A DNA stretch of 64,000 bases from Chroococcus sp. FPU101 (GCF_017312365.1 NZ_BLJI01000004.1:179351-243350); one strand, 5' to 3'. Positions 8,480-17,900 are shown, counted from the first letter of the stretch. Notes: generated by a model from the sequence alone, not told the origin. Numbers and translations: made by a program.

Positions 8480-9430
8480 TTATTGATACAATCCTTGAAT
8501 CCATTCCCATTCTTTTGTTAAACCTTCCTCTAGAGAAACTTGAGGATTAAACCCAATTAATTGTTTAGCTTTAGTCGTATCTGCACCCGTATGACGTGCA
8601 TCACCCATCGCTTGCTCTTGATGATCTCTTGTAATCGGATAACCGACAATTTCATCAATTTTATCTAAAACATCGCATAAAAAGACACGACTACCACCAC
8701 CAATATTAAACACTTCTCCAATCGCTTCTTTACAAGTTGCTGCCGCTAAATTTGCAGCTACAGCATCACTGACAAAGGTAAAATCTCTTGTTTGTTTACC
8801 ATCACCATAAATGGGAATCGAATCTTTTAAAATAGCTGCTTTAAAAAACTTATGGAATGCCATATCAGGACGTTGACGCGGGCCATAAACGGTAAAATAG
8901 CGTAAAGCAGTTACAGGAACACCAAAATTGTGATGATATAGCCAGCATAAACGTTCGGCGGCCAGTTTTGTAATTCCATAGGGTGAAACAGGTTGAGGAC
9001 AAATGGTTTCAGGTGTGGGCAAAGTTTCAGCATTGCCATAGACTGAAGAAGTAGAAGCAAAAACCAATCGTTTTAATGTTTTTGTTTCTTTAGCCGCTTC
9101 CAAAATAATTTGTGTCGCGTTGATATTACGTTCGGTATAATGACGAAAGCCCATCCCCCAACTTGCTCTAACCCCTGCCTGGGCTGCTTGATGGTAAATT
9201 GTTTCAGTATCCTTAAGAAGAGTTAGCCAGTCTAGCTGTTGAATATCAGCTTCAATCAATTCAAAATCTTGGTATTGCTGTAGTAAAGTTACATTTTTTC
9301 GCTTCAGATTGGAGTCATAATAATCATTAAATTGATCGACTCCAATAACTTTTTCTCCTTGCTGTAACAAAGTTTCTGCCAAATGAGAGCCAATAAAACC
9401 CGCAACACCTGTAACGATATGAGTAGCCAT
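8480..9430 (-). CDS. NAD-dependent sugar-nucleotide epimerase (extended SDR)
   Basis: 316 aa. The Rossmann motif GVAGFIG is at residues 8-14, the catalytic serine region is STSSVYG (127-132) and the active-site pair is Y151 and K155 (PYGITKLAAERLC). The closest match by eye is the UDP-glucuronate 4-epimerase/UDP-glucose 4-epimerase group; GDGKQTRDFTFVSDAV and GGGSRV are typical substrate-loop motifs. It is likely to supply sugar nucleotides for cell-surface polysaccharide. Exact substrate cannot be told from sequence alone. Confidence 0.85.
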   Translation of the reverse strand: MATHIVTGVAGFIGSHLAETLLQQGEKVIGVDQFNDYYDSNLKRKNVTLLQQYQDFELIEADIQQLDWLTLLKDTETIYHQAAQAGVRASWGMGFRHYTERNINATQIILEAAKETKTLKRLVFASTSSVYGNAETLPTPETICPQPVSPYGITKLAAERLCWLYHHNFGVPVTALRYFTVYGPRQRPDMAFHKFFKAAILKDSIPIYGDGKQTRDFTFVSDAVAANLAAATCKEAIGEVFNIGGGSRVFLCDVLDKIDEIVGYPITRDHQEQAMGDARHTGADTTKAKQLIGFNPQVSLEEGLTKEWEWIQGLYQ

Positions 9431-9555
9431 TGAAGTTCCATCAATCAGAGGTTATCTTAAAACCGAGTCATAGGGACTAGATTACTTTGTGATTATCTTA
9501 CAGCTTTTTTTACTTTTGATGGATACAATTTAGTTTTTGAAAATACCGATCTATC

Positions 9556-9595
9556 CGTAAATTTACGCAAATAGCCTTTCAGTGATAATAATCAC
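9556..9595. promoter_or_regulatory. Two palindromes upstream of a small conserved gene
   Basis: CGTAAATTTACG (9556-9567) is a perfect 12-bp palindrome and GTGAT-AATA-ATCAC (9582-9595) a perfect 5-bp inverted repeat. They are 14 bases apart and lie 80-120 bases upstream of the ATG at 9676. They could be operators; I know no regulator that fits. Confidence 0.35.
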
Positions 9596-9675
9596 CGTTT
9601 TGAGTGCATTTTTATCACCTTGCGTATTCTTAACCATACTACTATAGATATAAAGGCAATATCTTGACGAGCAAA

Positions 9676-9858
9676 ATGGCTAGAGTCTCAAGTGAACCCC
9701 TACAACCTAATCCATTCACCACTTACCGTGATCCAAACACGGGGGCTTGGATTGTGGTTAAATCTCAATTAAATCTAGATATTTCTAGTGAACAAAACTT
9801 AAAATCTAGTCCGATTTATTCGAGTCATGAGCAATCATCGCCCGTTAAATCGAACTAA
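9676..9858 (+). CDS. Small conserved cyanobacterial protein
   Basis: 60 aa from the ATG at 9676 (MARVSSEPLQPNPFTTYRD). A TTG at 9664 is also in frame but less likely. The block PNPFTTYRDPNTGAWIVV looks like the conserved core of a short cyanobacterial family; the rest is serine-rich and probably disordered. It precedes the HAD phosphatase and glutaminase genes by 34 bases and may be cotranscribed with them. Confidence 0.6.
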   Translation: MARVSSEPLQPNPFTTYRDPNTGAWIVVKSQLNLDISSEQNLKSSPIYSSHEQSSPVKSN

Positions 9859-9892
9859 TTTATAAGTACATTTTATTCATATTTTTTTATTT

Positions 9893-10660
9893 ATGCAGCC
9901 TTTGTCTATCAAAAATGCTGACTTGAAACAAATTCGTTTAATTGCTACTGATTTAGATGGAACACTGACTCAATCGGAAAAGTTTAGTACAAGATTACTA
10001 GCAAAATTAGAACAGTTGGCTCAATATCAAATTGCTGTTTTAATTGTTACTGGACGATCAGCAGGTTGGGTAGATGGCATCAGAACCTATTTACCTGTTG
10101 TCGGTGCTATTGCAGAAAATGGCGGTTTATATTATCCATCTTCTCATGATGATCCAGAGATTTACATTTCTCTTAAAAATTTAACCGAACATCGTCAGGC
10201 TTTAGCAAAAATATTTGAAGAATTAAAAACATTTTTTCCCCATCTCACAGAATCTTTAGATAATTCGTTTCGTCTGACTGACTGGACTTTTGAAGTAGCT
10301 GGATTAACTTTATCTGAACTGGAAAAAATTAATCAGATTTGTCTAGAACAGAACTGGAGTTTTACTTATAGTACAATTCAATGTCATATCAAACCACTAC
10401 AGCAAAATAAAGCAAATTGTCTGATACAAGTTTTAAAAACGTATTTTCCTCACCTAAGTTTATCAGAGATTATTACAGTCGGTGATAGTCTCAATGATGA
10501 ATCTTTATTCAATCCAGTGTTATTTCAAAACTCAGTCGGTGTCGCCAATATTGTCCATTATTTACCCCAATTGAAATATCATCCTAAATATATAACTCAT
10601 CAAGCTGAGTGTCAGGGTTTTTGTGAAATTGCCGATTTAATTTTATCCACAATTATATGA
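9893..10660 (+). CDS. HAD-superfamily phosphatase (subclass IIB type)
   Basis: 255 aa. Motif I is TDLDGTLT with nucleophile D20 and acid D22, motif II is IVTGRS, and motif IV is TVGDSLNDESLF. The cap region between motifs II and III (about residues 80-185) fits the Cof/sucrose-phosphatase-like IIB subclass. The substrate is unknown, possibly a sugar phosphate. Its stop overlaps the glutaminase start by 4 bases (ATGA), so the two are translationally coupled. Confidence 0.8.
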   Translation: MQPLSIKNADLKQIRLIATDLDGTLTQSEKFSTRLLAKLEQLAQYQIAVLIVTGRSAGWVDGIRTYLPVVGAIAENGGLYYPSSHDDPEIYISLKNLTEHRQALAKIFEELKTFFPHLTESLDNSFRLTDWTFEVAGLTLSELEKINQICLEQNWSFTYSTIQCHIKPLQQNKANCLIQVLKTYFPHLSLSEIITVGDSLNDESLFNPVLFQNSVGVANIVHYLPQLKYHPKYITHQAECQGFCEIADLILSTII

Positions 10661-11556
10661 CTAAACCTCTTAATTCAATTCCTCAAGAGCAACTTAATGA
10701 ATGGGTAGAGCAAGCTAAACAAAAAGCACATCTTGGTAAGTTACCTAAATATATTCCCTTGCTTGGTCAAGCTGATCCAAATGAATTTATTTTTTCCATC
10801 CAAACTTTTGATAATTATCATTTTTCAAACGGCAATTTATCTAAAACTTTTTCTTTCATGAGTGTCAATAAAGTATTTTTATTGCTTTATTTACTTAATC
10901 AGTTAGGTAATAAATTTATTTTACAAAGAGTGGGGGCTGAAGCATCTGATTATCCGTTTAATTCCTTAAGTCAACTTCAATTAGATCAAGGTTTTCCCAG
11001 AAATCCTATGATTAATAGTGGTGCGATTACTTTAGCGGGTTTATTAGGAGAATATACCCTTGATGGCTGTGAATATTTACTAATGTGGTTAAATCATTAT
11101 AGTGGCAGTCAGCTTTTTTTAGATGAAGATATGCTTGAATCTGTCCGCTCTTTACCTAATCCTAAAAATCAAGCTTTAGTAGATGAATTATTTAAAAGAG
11201 GAGCAATCAAAAATCCTGAAAATGCTCTAGATACTTATCAAAAAATATGTTGTCTGTCAGGAAATATTACTGATTTAGCGAATATAGGATTGATGATAAT
11301 TCAGTGTTCTAAAATTCAAGACAAAACACGCCAAATCGTACAAGAAATTATGCTGAATTGCGGTTTGTATGAAGATTCAAAAACGTTTGCTTCAAAAACG
11401 GGTTTTCCGAGCAAATCAGGGGTTAGTGGTGCGATGTTATCTATTGTCCCTCAACAGGGTATTATTGCTTGTTACAGTCCACCTCTGGATGAAAAAGGTA
11501 ATTCTGTAGCAGGAGTCTTCTTAATCGAAAAAATAGCCGAATTTTTAAACGGATAA
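10657..11556 (+). CDS. glsA: Glutaminase A
   Basis: 299 aa, typical for the beta-lactamase-fold glutaminases that hydrolyse glutamine to glutamate and ammonia. The catalytic SxxK motif is in FMSVNKVFLLLY, and GAEASDYPFNSL, GFPRNPMINSGAITLAGLL and the C-terminal KSGVSGAMLSIVPQQGIIACYSPPLDEKGNSVAG are family signatures. It overlaps the HAD gene upstream by 4 bases and the convergent recJ by 12 bases. Confidence 0.9.
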   Translation: MTKPLNSIPQEQLNEWVEQAKQKAHLGKLPKYIPLLGQADPNEFIFSIQTFDNYHFSNGNLSKTFSFMSVNKVFLLLYLLNQLGNKFILQRVGAEASDYPFNSLSQLQLDQGFPRNPMINSGAITLAGLLGEYTLDGCEYLLMWLNHYSGSQLFLDEDMLESVRSLPNPKNQALVDELFKRGAIKNPENALDTYQKICCLSGNITDLANIGLMIIQCSKIQDKTRQIVQEIMLNCGLYEDSKTFASKTGFPSKSGVSGAMLSIVPQQGIIACYSPPLDEKGNSVAGVFLIEKIAEFLNG

Positions 11557-13512
11557 AGCGGCTAAAGCTTCTTTAATTAATTGATAATAATGAGGTTGTG
11601 TCACATCAACTGATTCAGCCGTTTCTCGATTCATTCCTAATAAACCCGAACGATGTCCCCGACGAATAGATAAAACTTTTCCTTCCTCATTTCTAATCCT
11701 TAATTCGTCTATTTCTTGCCATAGACTACAATTATAAGCTCGTCCCTTGTATTGAAAACTTGCTTTTTGAATTCCATTATTATTGATTTGAGGTAATCGT
11801 ATTCCCACAATTTCTAATTCAATATCTATATTCCCATTCCAATACTTTTCACGGAGTTTGTAAGCGACATCAAGGCGAGATGGAAGTGGAAAATATTGGC
11901 TCCAACGCCAAGCGATCGCTTTGATTTGACTACCATCCTCTTGTGCTAAAGTCACTTTTAAATGATTCTTTCCGACAATTCGCTGTTCCGTCACTCTCAC
12001 ATTTTCTGTCCAAAACACAGGAAAATCATTCCCAATTCCCCAAGGTTGTAAACTATCAATTTGTTGATAGAGTGCAGTATTTAATTGATTAAAATTAGCT
12101 TGGGCATCAATTTTAACTAAAGGTTTGAGATGTTCACTTTTAAGACATTGATGAGCAAACTGACTTAAACGCTGTTTAAATAAATTTAGATTGTCACTGG
12201 GTAAACTGAACCCTCCTGCTGCTTGATGTCCCCCAAATTTACCCAAAATATCTCGACAAAATTCTAAAGCTTCAAAAACATGAAACTCTGGTATACTCCT
12301 GGCTGATCCTCTAATTTTAGTAGCATCTCCTTCTTCATAAGTTCCGATAAAAACTGGAACCCCATAACGTTCCACCAAACGAGAGGCAACAATTCCAATT
12401 ACTCCATGATGCCATTCTGGATGTACCACGACTAAAACCCGATCGTTTTTCCAAGGTATTGGTGTCTCCTCGACCAGTTGAACCGCTTCTAATTCTATTT
12501 GTTCACACAATATTTGACGCTGACGGTTAATTTGTTCACATTGCATCGCTCTTTCTAAGGCTATTCCAGCTTCATCAGTCGTCAGGAGTTCGATTACGAT
12601 TTGCGGATCACCGATACGTCCTACAGCATTAATTCTAGGGCCTAATCTAAATCCAATATCATCGGGTTTGACTTGTTTTTGTTCATCACTGACTCCCGAC
12701 ATTTGCATCAATGCTTGTACCCCTGCTAGTTTAGATTGAGGAAGTTTTTTTAAACCCCGTTTTAACCAGCGACGGTTTACCCCGATTAATGGGGCTAAAT
12801 CTGCTATTGTACCTAGTGTATATAGTTCTAAGAGTTGATCTGTCAATCCCTGTAATTTCCCTAAGTGTTGCGCGGTACTGACAGCAAGAATATATGCAAC
12901 TCCGACACCTGCTAAACCTAAATATGGGGAGTGTGGAGAAAGTAATTTAGGATTGAGAATAGCATCGGCAGGCGGTAACATTTCGGGTAGGTCGTGATGA
13001 TCCGTCACAATAACCGTTAATCCTAATTCTATAGCACGTGCGATCGGTTCATACGCTGAAATGCCATTATCTACCGTCAGAATCATTCCAACACCTGCAT
13101 CGGCGCATTCTTCAACAATTCGCGTATTAATTCCGTATCCTTCCTTCATACGGGAGGGAATGGCATAATCAACATCAGCCCCTAAATGGGTGAAAGCTCG
13201 GATTAGTAATGCAGTACTGGTCATGCCATCTGCATCATAATCACCACAGATTATAATCTTATCTTGAGTAGCGATCGCTTCAGCTAATAAGTCTACACTC
13301 AATTTCAGATCCCGAAATTCAGTTAAAGGAGAGGGTAAATTTTGTGTTTCAGGATTAATATAAGTATGCGCTAAATCTAAAGTACGGATCTCTCTGTTCA
13401 ATAAAACTTGAGCGACGAGGGGAAATAACCCTGTACTTTGCACTAAATGTTCAACCCCTTCTAGATTAGCTTGAGCGATGAACCACCGTTGATCGGGTAA
13501 AGAATGCGACAT
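11545..13512 (-). CDS. recJ: Single-stranded-DNA-specific exonuclease RecJ
   Basis: 655 aa. DHH-family 5'-3' exonuclease in recombination and mismatch repair. The metal-binding motifs are intact: DYDADGMTS (91-99), TVDNG (146-150) and TDHHD (170-174). The DHHA1 motif GKFGGHQAAGGFSL follows, then the RecJ OB-fold and C-terminal regions. Its start is only 127 bases from the left end of the CAST, so the transposon landed in the promoter-side flank of recJ without breaking the gene. Confidence 0.93.
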   Translation of the reverse strand: MSHSLPDQRWFIAQANLEGVEHLVQSTGLFPLVAQVLLNREIRTLDLAHTYINPETQNLPSPLTEFRDLKLSVDLLAEAIATQDKIIICGDYDADGMTSTALLIRAFTHLGADVDYAIPSRMKEGYGINTRIVEECADAGVGMILTVDNGISAYEPIARAIELGLTVIVTDHHDLPEMLPPADAILNPKLLSPHSPYLGLAGVGVAYILAVSTAQHLGKLQGLTDQLLELYTLGTIADLAPLIGVNRRWLKRGLKKLPQSKLAGVQALMQMSGVSDEQKQVKPDDIGFRLGPRINAVGRIGDPQIVIELLTTDEAGIALERAMQCEQINRQRQILCEQIELEAVQLVEETPIPWKNDRVLVVVHPEWHHGVIGIVASRLVERYGVPVFIGTYEEGDATKIRGSARSIPEFHVFEALEFCRDILGKFGGHQAAGGFSLPSDNLNLFKQRLSQFAHQCLKSEHLKPLVKIDAQANFNQLNTALYQQIDSLQPWGIGNDFPVFWTENVRVTEQRIVGKNHLKVTLAQEDGSQIKAIAWRWSQYFPLPSRLDVAYKLREKYWNGNIDIELEIVGIRLPQINNNGIQKASFQYKGRAYNCSLWQEIDELRIRNEEGKVLSIRRGHRSGLLGMNRETAESVDVTQPHYYQLIKEALAALSV

Positions 13513-13634
13513 TTTTTATTCGTAGCGTAGCAGATTCTAAATTCTTATTTTCGCGCTCTTATGCATATTTTTGACAAAATCATCAATAATATTAATGTTT
13601 CAGTGTTTGTCATCTGATGTTATGATTTAACTCA

Positions 13635-13639
13635 AAACT
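13635..13639. repeat. Target site duplication, left copy
   Basis: AAACT lies immediately before the TGTACA terminus and is repeated exactly after the other terminus at 22089-22093. A 5-bp duplication is the rule for Tn7-like transposons. Confidence 0.9.
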
Positions 13640-13832
13640 TGTACATTAAAGACTTATTTGTCCAATTGTCCCTTTTTTAAAGACTTATTTGTCCAAGACA
13701 AAATTACTCTAAACCTTTACAGTATAGACGATACAAGCAAAATTAGTTTACCCATACTCATTTAAGCGGTTGGAAAACGAATTTGTTCTTTTTCCCCAAG
13801 TAAGGGACAATTGTTTAAAGACTTATTTGTCC
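13640..13832 (+). repeat. CAST left end with three TnsB-type binding sites
   Basis: TTAAAGACTTATTTGTCC occurs three times in direct orientation: 13646-13663 (preceded by the terminal TGTACA), 13677-13694 and 13815-13832. The first two are 31 bases apart and the third is 138 further in. The right end mirrors this. An 11-bp inverted repeat, AATTGTCCCTT (13664-13674) and AAGGGACAATT (13802-13812), joins sites 1 and 3. Confidence 0.88.
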
Positions 13833-13871
13833 TTTTTGCCAAAACTGTCTCCTTTTTCATAAGTATAGTTT

Positions 13872-15824
13872 ATGAGTTCTTCGTCAACCCTAGAACAGGT
13901 AGAACAAGAATTATTATCACAGAAAGACTATCTTATCCTCGAAGAATCTTTTGAAGATGCGAGTGAAAAGCTAGAATTTCTAATGAAATATCAAGCAGTT
14001 ATTGAAATCAGGCAAGCTAGTCGTCAGGATAAGCAAAAGCTTATCAAACAATGGGCGAAGAAACTAGATAAAAGCGAAAGAACAATTACTAGGCTCATAA
14101 ATAATGTCGATAAAAAAGGACTAGCTGCTTTAGCTCGTCAAAAGCGTAGTGATGATGGCAGATTAATGGGGTCTTCTCAATGGAAAAAGAACCGCCAAGA
14201 AGAATGGGAAAGTAGAGAAGAAGCAATCGCTTATTGGACTAGGTACATACAGGATACTTATAACAATGGAATTAAAGCCAGTCGTCGGATTTCAGCGCAT
14301 CAAGTTCACGTACTACTGAAAAGTCATGCCAAATTAGATTTAGGTTTAAAGAAAGGAGAATACCCATCTCATGTCTTTGTCTACAAAATTTTAGAACCTC
14401 TTACACCAGATAAAAAGCCGAGAATCCGTCGTCCCTGTCAAGGCCCTGACATCATTATTAAATGCTATTGCAAACATAGTAAAGAAGAGAAAATATTTGA
14501 AGAAATCGTTGTCAATCGTAGTAATTTAGTTTGGCAGATAGACCATACCCGCTTAGATAACTTATTAGTAAATATAAATGGGGAAAGAGTCGGAAGTTTA
14601 AATATTACATCTGTCGTCGATACCTATTCAGGTTGCGTAATGGGGTTTCATCTCGGATTTGATGCAGCAGGTTCTCACGAAGTTGGATTAGCCTTACGTC
14701 ATGCCATCCTTCCCAAGCAATATAGCTCAGAGTACAATCTTCGGAAAGAATGGGAAGTGTATGGTCTTCCTGAATATCTTGTAACCGACAATGCCAAAGA
14801 ATTCCATTCAGAACATCTTAAACGTATTGCCAGTCAACTAGATATTAAACTACGATATCGAGCGTATGTAGAACAAGGAGCCGCAGTAGAACGACCGTTT
14901 AAGAATTTTAAAACAGAAGTAGCGGCTTTACTGCCTGGATACAAAGGGGGGAATCTTCAAGAACGTCCTCATGATGCGGAGAAATGGGCTTGTCTAACTT
15001 TTGAAGAATATGAACAAATATTAGTTCGGTTTGTAGTTGACCATCACCTTTATCATTCCTATCCGCGACAAGAAGATAAAACGCGCTTGATGATGTGGCA
15101 TGAAGGGTTAGAGGAAAAACCAAAAATTCCTAATGAAAGAGAGTTAGATATCTGTTTATTAAAAGAAAGTCAACCCAGAAACATAGAAGACAGGGGAACG
15201 ATTAACTGTTTTGGACTAATCTATCAAGCAGGATGGGTCAAAGATGAGGAAGGATTACCGTATTACAGCGTGAAAGATAATTTCCTTTTACCCTATTTAA
15301 AACAAAGAGTTAGTGTAGTGTTGAGGTACAATCCTGACAATATCATCGAAGTGTTGGTTTATACGGCAGAAGTTGATGGTCAGCCATCTCAGTATTTAGG
15401 GACTGTTCGGGTCAGGGATAGAAGGGAAGAACAACTCTCTTTTAAGGAATGGGAAATCATCAAGAAAAAGAGAAGAGAAGGAAAGGAAAATCTTGACCAA
15501 TCCTCTCTCCTACAAGAGAGAAAAGATTTAATGTCTTTTTCTAATGAAAAAGTCGCACAAAAGAGAAAAAGAAGCAAGCCAAAAACACAAGAGTTACGAA
15601 GAGAAGAGCAAAACAGAATTAATCAAGAAACTCGTTCATCTAATGTTGTTCCATTTCCATCTAAGAATACAAAAGCTCAAGAATTAGAAAATGTAGAGTC
15701 GTTAAAAGAAGAAGATGAAGTCTGCTATGAACAGGACACATCTGCGCCTGGAAACTTAATTGAAGCGAGTCCTGTACTGTTTGTCATTCCTGATTTAGAT
15801 GATTTTTTCGAGAGTAATTGGTAA
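13872..15824 (+). CDS. tnsB: CAST transposase TnsB (DDE/RNase H fold)
   Basis: 650 aa; from memory ShCAST TnsB is shorter, about 584. It binds the TTAAAGACTTATTTGTCC sites and catalyses strand transfer; V-K elements have no TnsA, so donor cutting is incomplete and cointegrates form. The N-terminal DNA-binding helices (about residues 40-130, KSERTITRLINNVDKKGLAALARQKR) precede the catalytic core with D224 (WQIDHTRLD), D306 (LVTDNAKEF) and E340 (AAVERPFKNF). The spacing, 82 and 34 residues, equals that of ShTnsB, so the triad looks intact. The charged C-terminal tail (about 520-650) ends in LFVIPDLDDFFESNW, a likely TnsC-contacting hook. tnsC follows after 6 bases. Confidence 0.93.
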   Translation: MSSSSTLEQVEQELLSQKDYLILEESFEDASEKLEFLMKYQAVIEIRQASRQDKQKLIKQWAKKLDKSERTITRLINNVDKKGLAALARQKRSDDGRLMGSSQWKKNRQEEWESREEAIAYWTRYIQDTYNNGIKASRRISAHQVHVLLKSHAKLDLGLKKGEYPSHVFVYKILEPLTPDKKPRIRRPCQGPDIIIKCYCKHSKEEKIFEEIVVNRSNLVWQIDHTRLDNLLVNINGERVGSLNITSVVDTYSGCVMGFHLGFDAAGSHEVGLALRHAILPKQYSSEYNLRKEWEVYGLPEYLVTDNAKEFHSEHLKRIASQLDIKLRYRAYVEQGAAVERPFKNFKTEVAALLPGYKGGNLQERPHDAEKWACLTFEEYEQILVRFVVDHHLYHSYPRQEDKTRLMMWHEGLEEKPKIPNERELDICLLKESQPRNIEDRGTINCFGLIYQAGWVKDEEGLPYYSVKDNFLLPYLKQRVSVVLRYNPDNIIEVLVYTAEVDGQPSQYLGTVRVRDRREEQLSFKEWEIIKKKRREGKENLDQSSLLQERKDLMSFSNEKVAQKRKRSKPKTQELRREEQNRINQETRSSNVVPFPSKNTKAQELENVESLKEEDEVCYEQDTSAPGNLIEASPVLFVIPDLDDFFESNW

Positions 15825-15830
15825 AAAACG

Positions 15831-16739
15831 ATGGCTCAAACGAAGGTAGCGAAACAAAAACAAGTAAGTGAGTCTTCTGTAGCCAATTCACAAGACTTTA
15901 TCAGAAAGCAGCAAAATTTTACCCTAGAGCAACTTCAAGAGATTGAACGAATTGGGCAAATTTCTCCTTATGTGGGATTAGCAAGAGATCTAGAGTTATT
16001 TGATTGTTTGAATCATTGGCGAGATTTGAGAATCTGTGGAAAAGTCAGAACGTTGGATACTTTAGGATTATCTAAAGCATTAGCTGTTTATTCTGAAGCT
16101 AACACTAGACGAAAAGGAGGATTGATTCAAGTTCCTGCTTCTGTGGTTTATCTTGAGGCAGAAGAGAAGTTTACCGAAAAAGATATTTTGTTATCCATTC
16201 TGTTATTTTTATCAAATCCTTTTCTGTTTGGAACATTGCGAGATTTAAGAAAACGAGTCCGAGGAACACTCAAAGACTATAAAGTTAAAAATATCATCGT
16301 TAATAATGCTCATTATTTATCTTATGCTGAGTTTAATGAATTGATGACGATTTTTAAGCATTTAGATATTTCGGTAGTTTTAGCAGGATTGCCTCGTTTA
16401 GATAGTACTTTAGATCCAAAATCGGTCAGTCAAAAAGAAAAGTTTGTCTGTATTAATGATACGTTTAGACAAAGATGTAGTTACTACACTTTATCTTTGG
16501 CAGATACGATAACAATTGTTGAAAAGTGGGAAAGTTTAGCCTTAATAGGCACAAAACCGATGAAGCTTGCCGAGAACCAGGAAATTGTCAGAAAATTACA
16601 TCAAGCTTCCGAGGGAAAACTGAGGTTATTGTATGAAAATTTGCGGGAAGTGGTGACATGGTACATAAAACATCCGAAAGCGCAAATTAATCATTTCAAC
16701 GTTACTAAGGCTCTAAGTCTTGATTACGAGGCGACATGA
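15831..16739 (+). CDS. tnsC: CAST regulator TnsC with degenerate ATPase motifs
   Basis: 302 aa. Aligned by eye with ShTnsC it is collinear: SPYVGLARDLELFDCLNHWRDLRICG, SVVLAGLPRLDSTL (ShTnsC AVVLVGTDRLDAVI), TIVEKWESLAL and ASEGKLRLLYENLREVVTWYI are recognisable. TnsC normally forms ATP-dependent filaments that link Cas12k/TniQ to TnsB. Here Walker A reads GKVRTLDT (residues 70-77) where ShTnsC has GESRTGKT, so the glycine-lysine pair is L75-D76. Walker B reads IIVNNAH with N158-N159 in place of aspartate-glutamate. The reading frame is open throughout. It should neither bind nor hydrolyse ATP normally. It begins 6 bases after tnsB, so the two form an operon. Confidence 0.85.
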   Translation: MAQTKVAKQKQVSESSVANSQDFIRKQQNFTLEQLQEIERIGQISPYVGLARDLELFDCLNHWRDLRICGKVRTLDTLGLSKALAVYSEANTRRKGGLIQVPASVVYLEAEEKFTEKDILLSILLFLSNPFLFGTLRDLRKRVRGTLKDYKVKNIIVNNAHYLSYAEFNELMTIFKHLDISVVLAGLPRLDSTLDPKSVSQKEKFVCINDTFRQRCSYYTLSLADTITIVEKWESLALIGTKPMKLAENQEIVRKLHQASEGKLRLLYENLREVVTWYIKHPKAQINHFNVTKALSLDYEAT

Positions 16740-16769
16740 ATAAATTAGCGATAATTTTAGGAGACTTCG

Positions 16770-17281
16770 ATGGAAAAGGAAGAATTACAAAGATCGATTC
16801 GCTATCTACCGCATTATGAGGGTGAGAGTATCAGCCATTATCTAGGACGTTGGATGCGGAAGGAATCGGTGAGTATTGCTAAATTGTCAGCTTTGAGTAG
16901 ACAGCTTAAATTAGGGACAACTTTAGGGCGATGGGAGCGTTTTTATTTTAATCCACCACCGAGTGAGGATGAGTTAGCTAGATTAGGGGAGATCATAGAT
17001 TTGGAGATGGATAGGTTACGATTGTTGTTTCCACCAATAGGAGAAACTATCAATCCTGAGTCGATTCGACTATGCGCTGCTTGTTATACCGAGATGCCCT
17101 ATCACGTTTGCAATGGCAGTTTCAATCGACGGCAGGGTGTGAACAGCATCGCTTAAGGTTGCTATCTCGATGTCCTGGCTGTGGAGAACGATTTCCGATT
17201 CCGTCACAATGGGGCAAAGTTGCGTGTAAGCGTTGTGGGATGCCCTTCAAGTCGATGGCGAAATGGCAGAAGGGTTATTGA
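16770..17281 (+). pseudogene. tniQ: CAST target-selection protein TniQ, frameshifted
   Basis: The first frame gives 128 residues (16770-17156) that match the short V-K TniQ: HYEGESISHYLGRWMRK, LGRWERFYFNPPPSEDELARL and RLCAACYTEMPYH. After H112 the match moves to the next frame: RLQWQFQSTAGCEQHRLRLLSRCPGCGERF to MAKWQKGY, ending at 17281. The joint CHRIEWQY of ShTniQ would be restored by one extra C between 17105 and 17106 (CAC-CGT). A one-base deletion therefore removes the second zinc-binding half (CPGC, CKRC). It is a recent lesion, a sequencing error, or less likely a programmed frameshift. Intact length would be about 170 aa. Confidence 0.85.
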
Positions 17282-17444
17282 GATTAACATTCTCCTTCAC
17301 CTATTCATATATCACCTTTAGCTCTTAACAGATAATTACTCTATAGCAACGTGCATAGGCTTTGTTAGATTATGTATGCTATGTCAATGATTTCTTTAAA
17401 ACTAAATAAAACTGTCTGTATTTCTTTTTTGGCCGTCACGATCT

Positions 17445-17900
17445 CTAATCTCCTTGACAAGCTTTAACATATTTACTCAAAAGATCTAAGGGGTCTGCTG
17501 TTCGTGGATCAACAATAATACTCAAAGGGTCGATTAATTGAGGGTGTTTTAGGGTAGATGCTCCAAAACATGGAGGTGTATTAGTTGGCTTTTCAATAGA
17601 TTGAGTTAAAAAGATTTCGATTTTAGCTTTAACTTGATTGTCTAACTTTGGATCTTTAATAAAAGTGATAGATATTTTTAAGTTATCTATCACTTTCTGA
17701 ATACAGCAACTAGGAGGTAGACTTAAATCTAATTCACGATTTATTTGTGTACAAGCATCACCTAATAGCGTTCTAAGTTTAATCATTAAATTACTTATAA
17801 TTTTTCGGCGTTCAATATCGCTATTAGTACAGGGTAGATATATGCTCTGCTCAACAATTTTTCTTTGACTATCTTCATTTACATCCTGAATGTAATTCAT
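17445..17900 (-). CDS. CAST cargo protein of unknown function
   Basis: 151 aa on the strand opposite to the transposition genes. I recognise no family. It is probably soluble, with a helical N-terminal half (DIERRKIISNLMIKLRTLLGDACTQINREL) and a Pro/Cys-containing C-terminal part (TPPCFGASTLKHPQLIDPLSIIVDPRTADPLDLL). It has five cysteines and no signal peptide or membrane helix. It lies between tniQ and cas12k, the usual cargo position, and has no partner gene apart from the cysteine-rich protein at 18166. Confidence 0.5.
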   Translation of the reverse strand: MNYIQDVNEDSQRKIVEQSIYLPCTNSDIERRKIISNLMIKLRTLLGDACTQINRELDLSLPPSCCIQKVIDNLKISITFIKDPKLDNQVKAKIEIFLTQSIEKPTNTPPCFGASTLKHPQLIDPLSIIVDPRTADPLDLLSKYVKACQGD

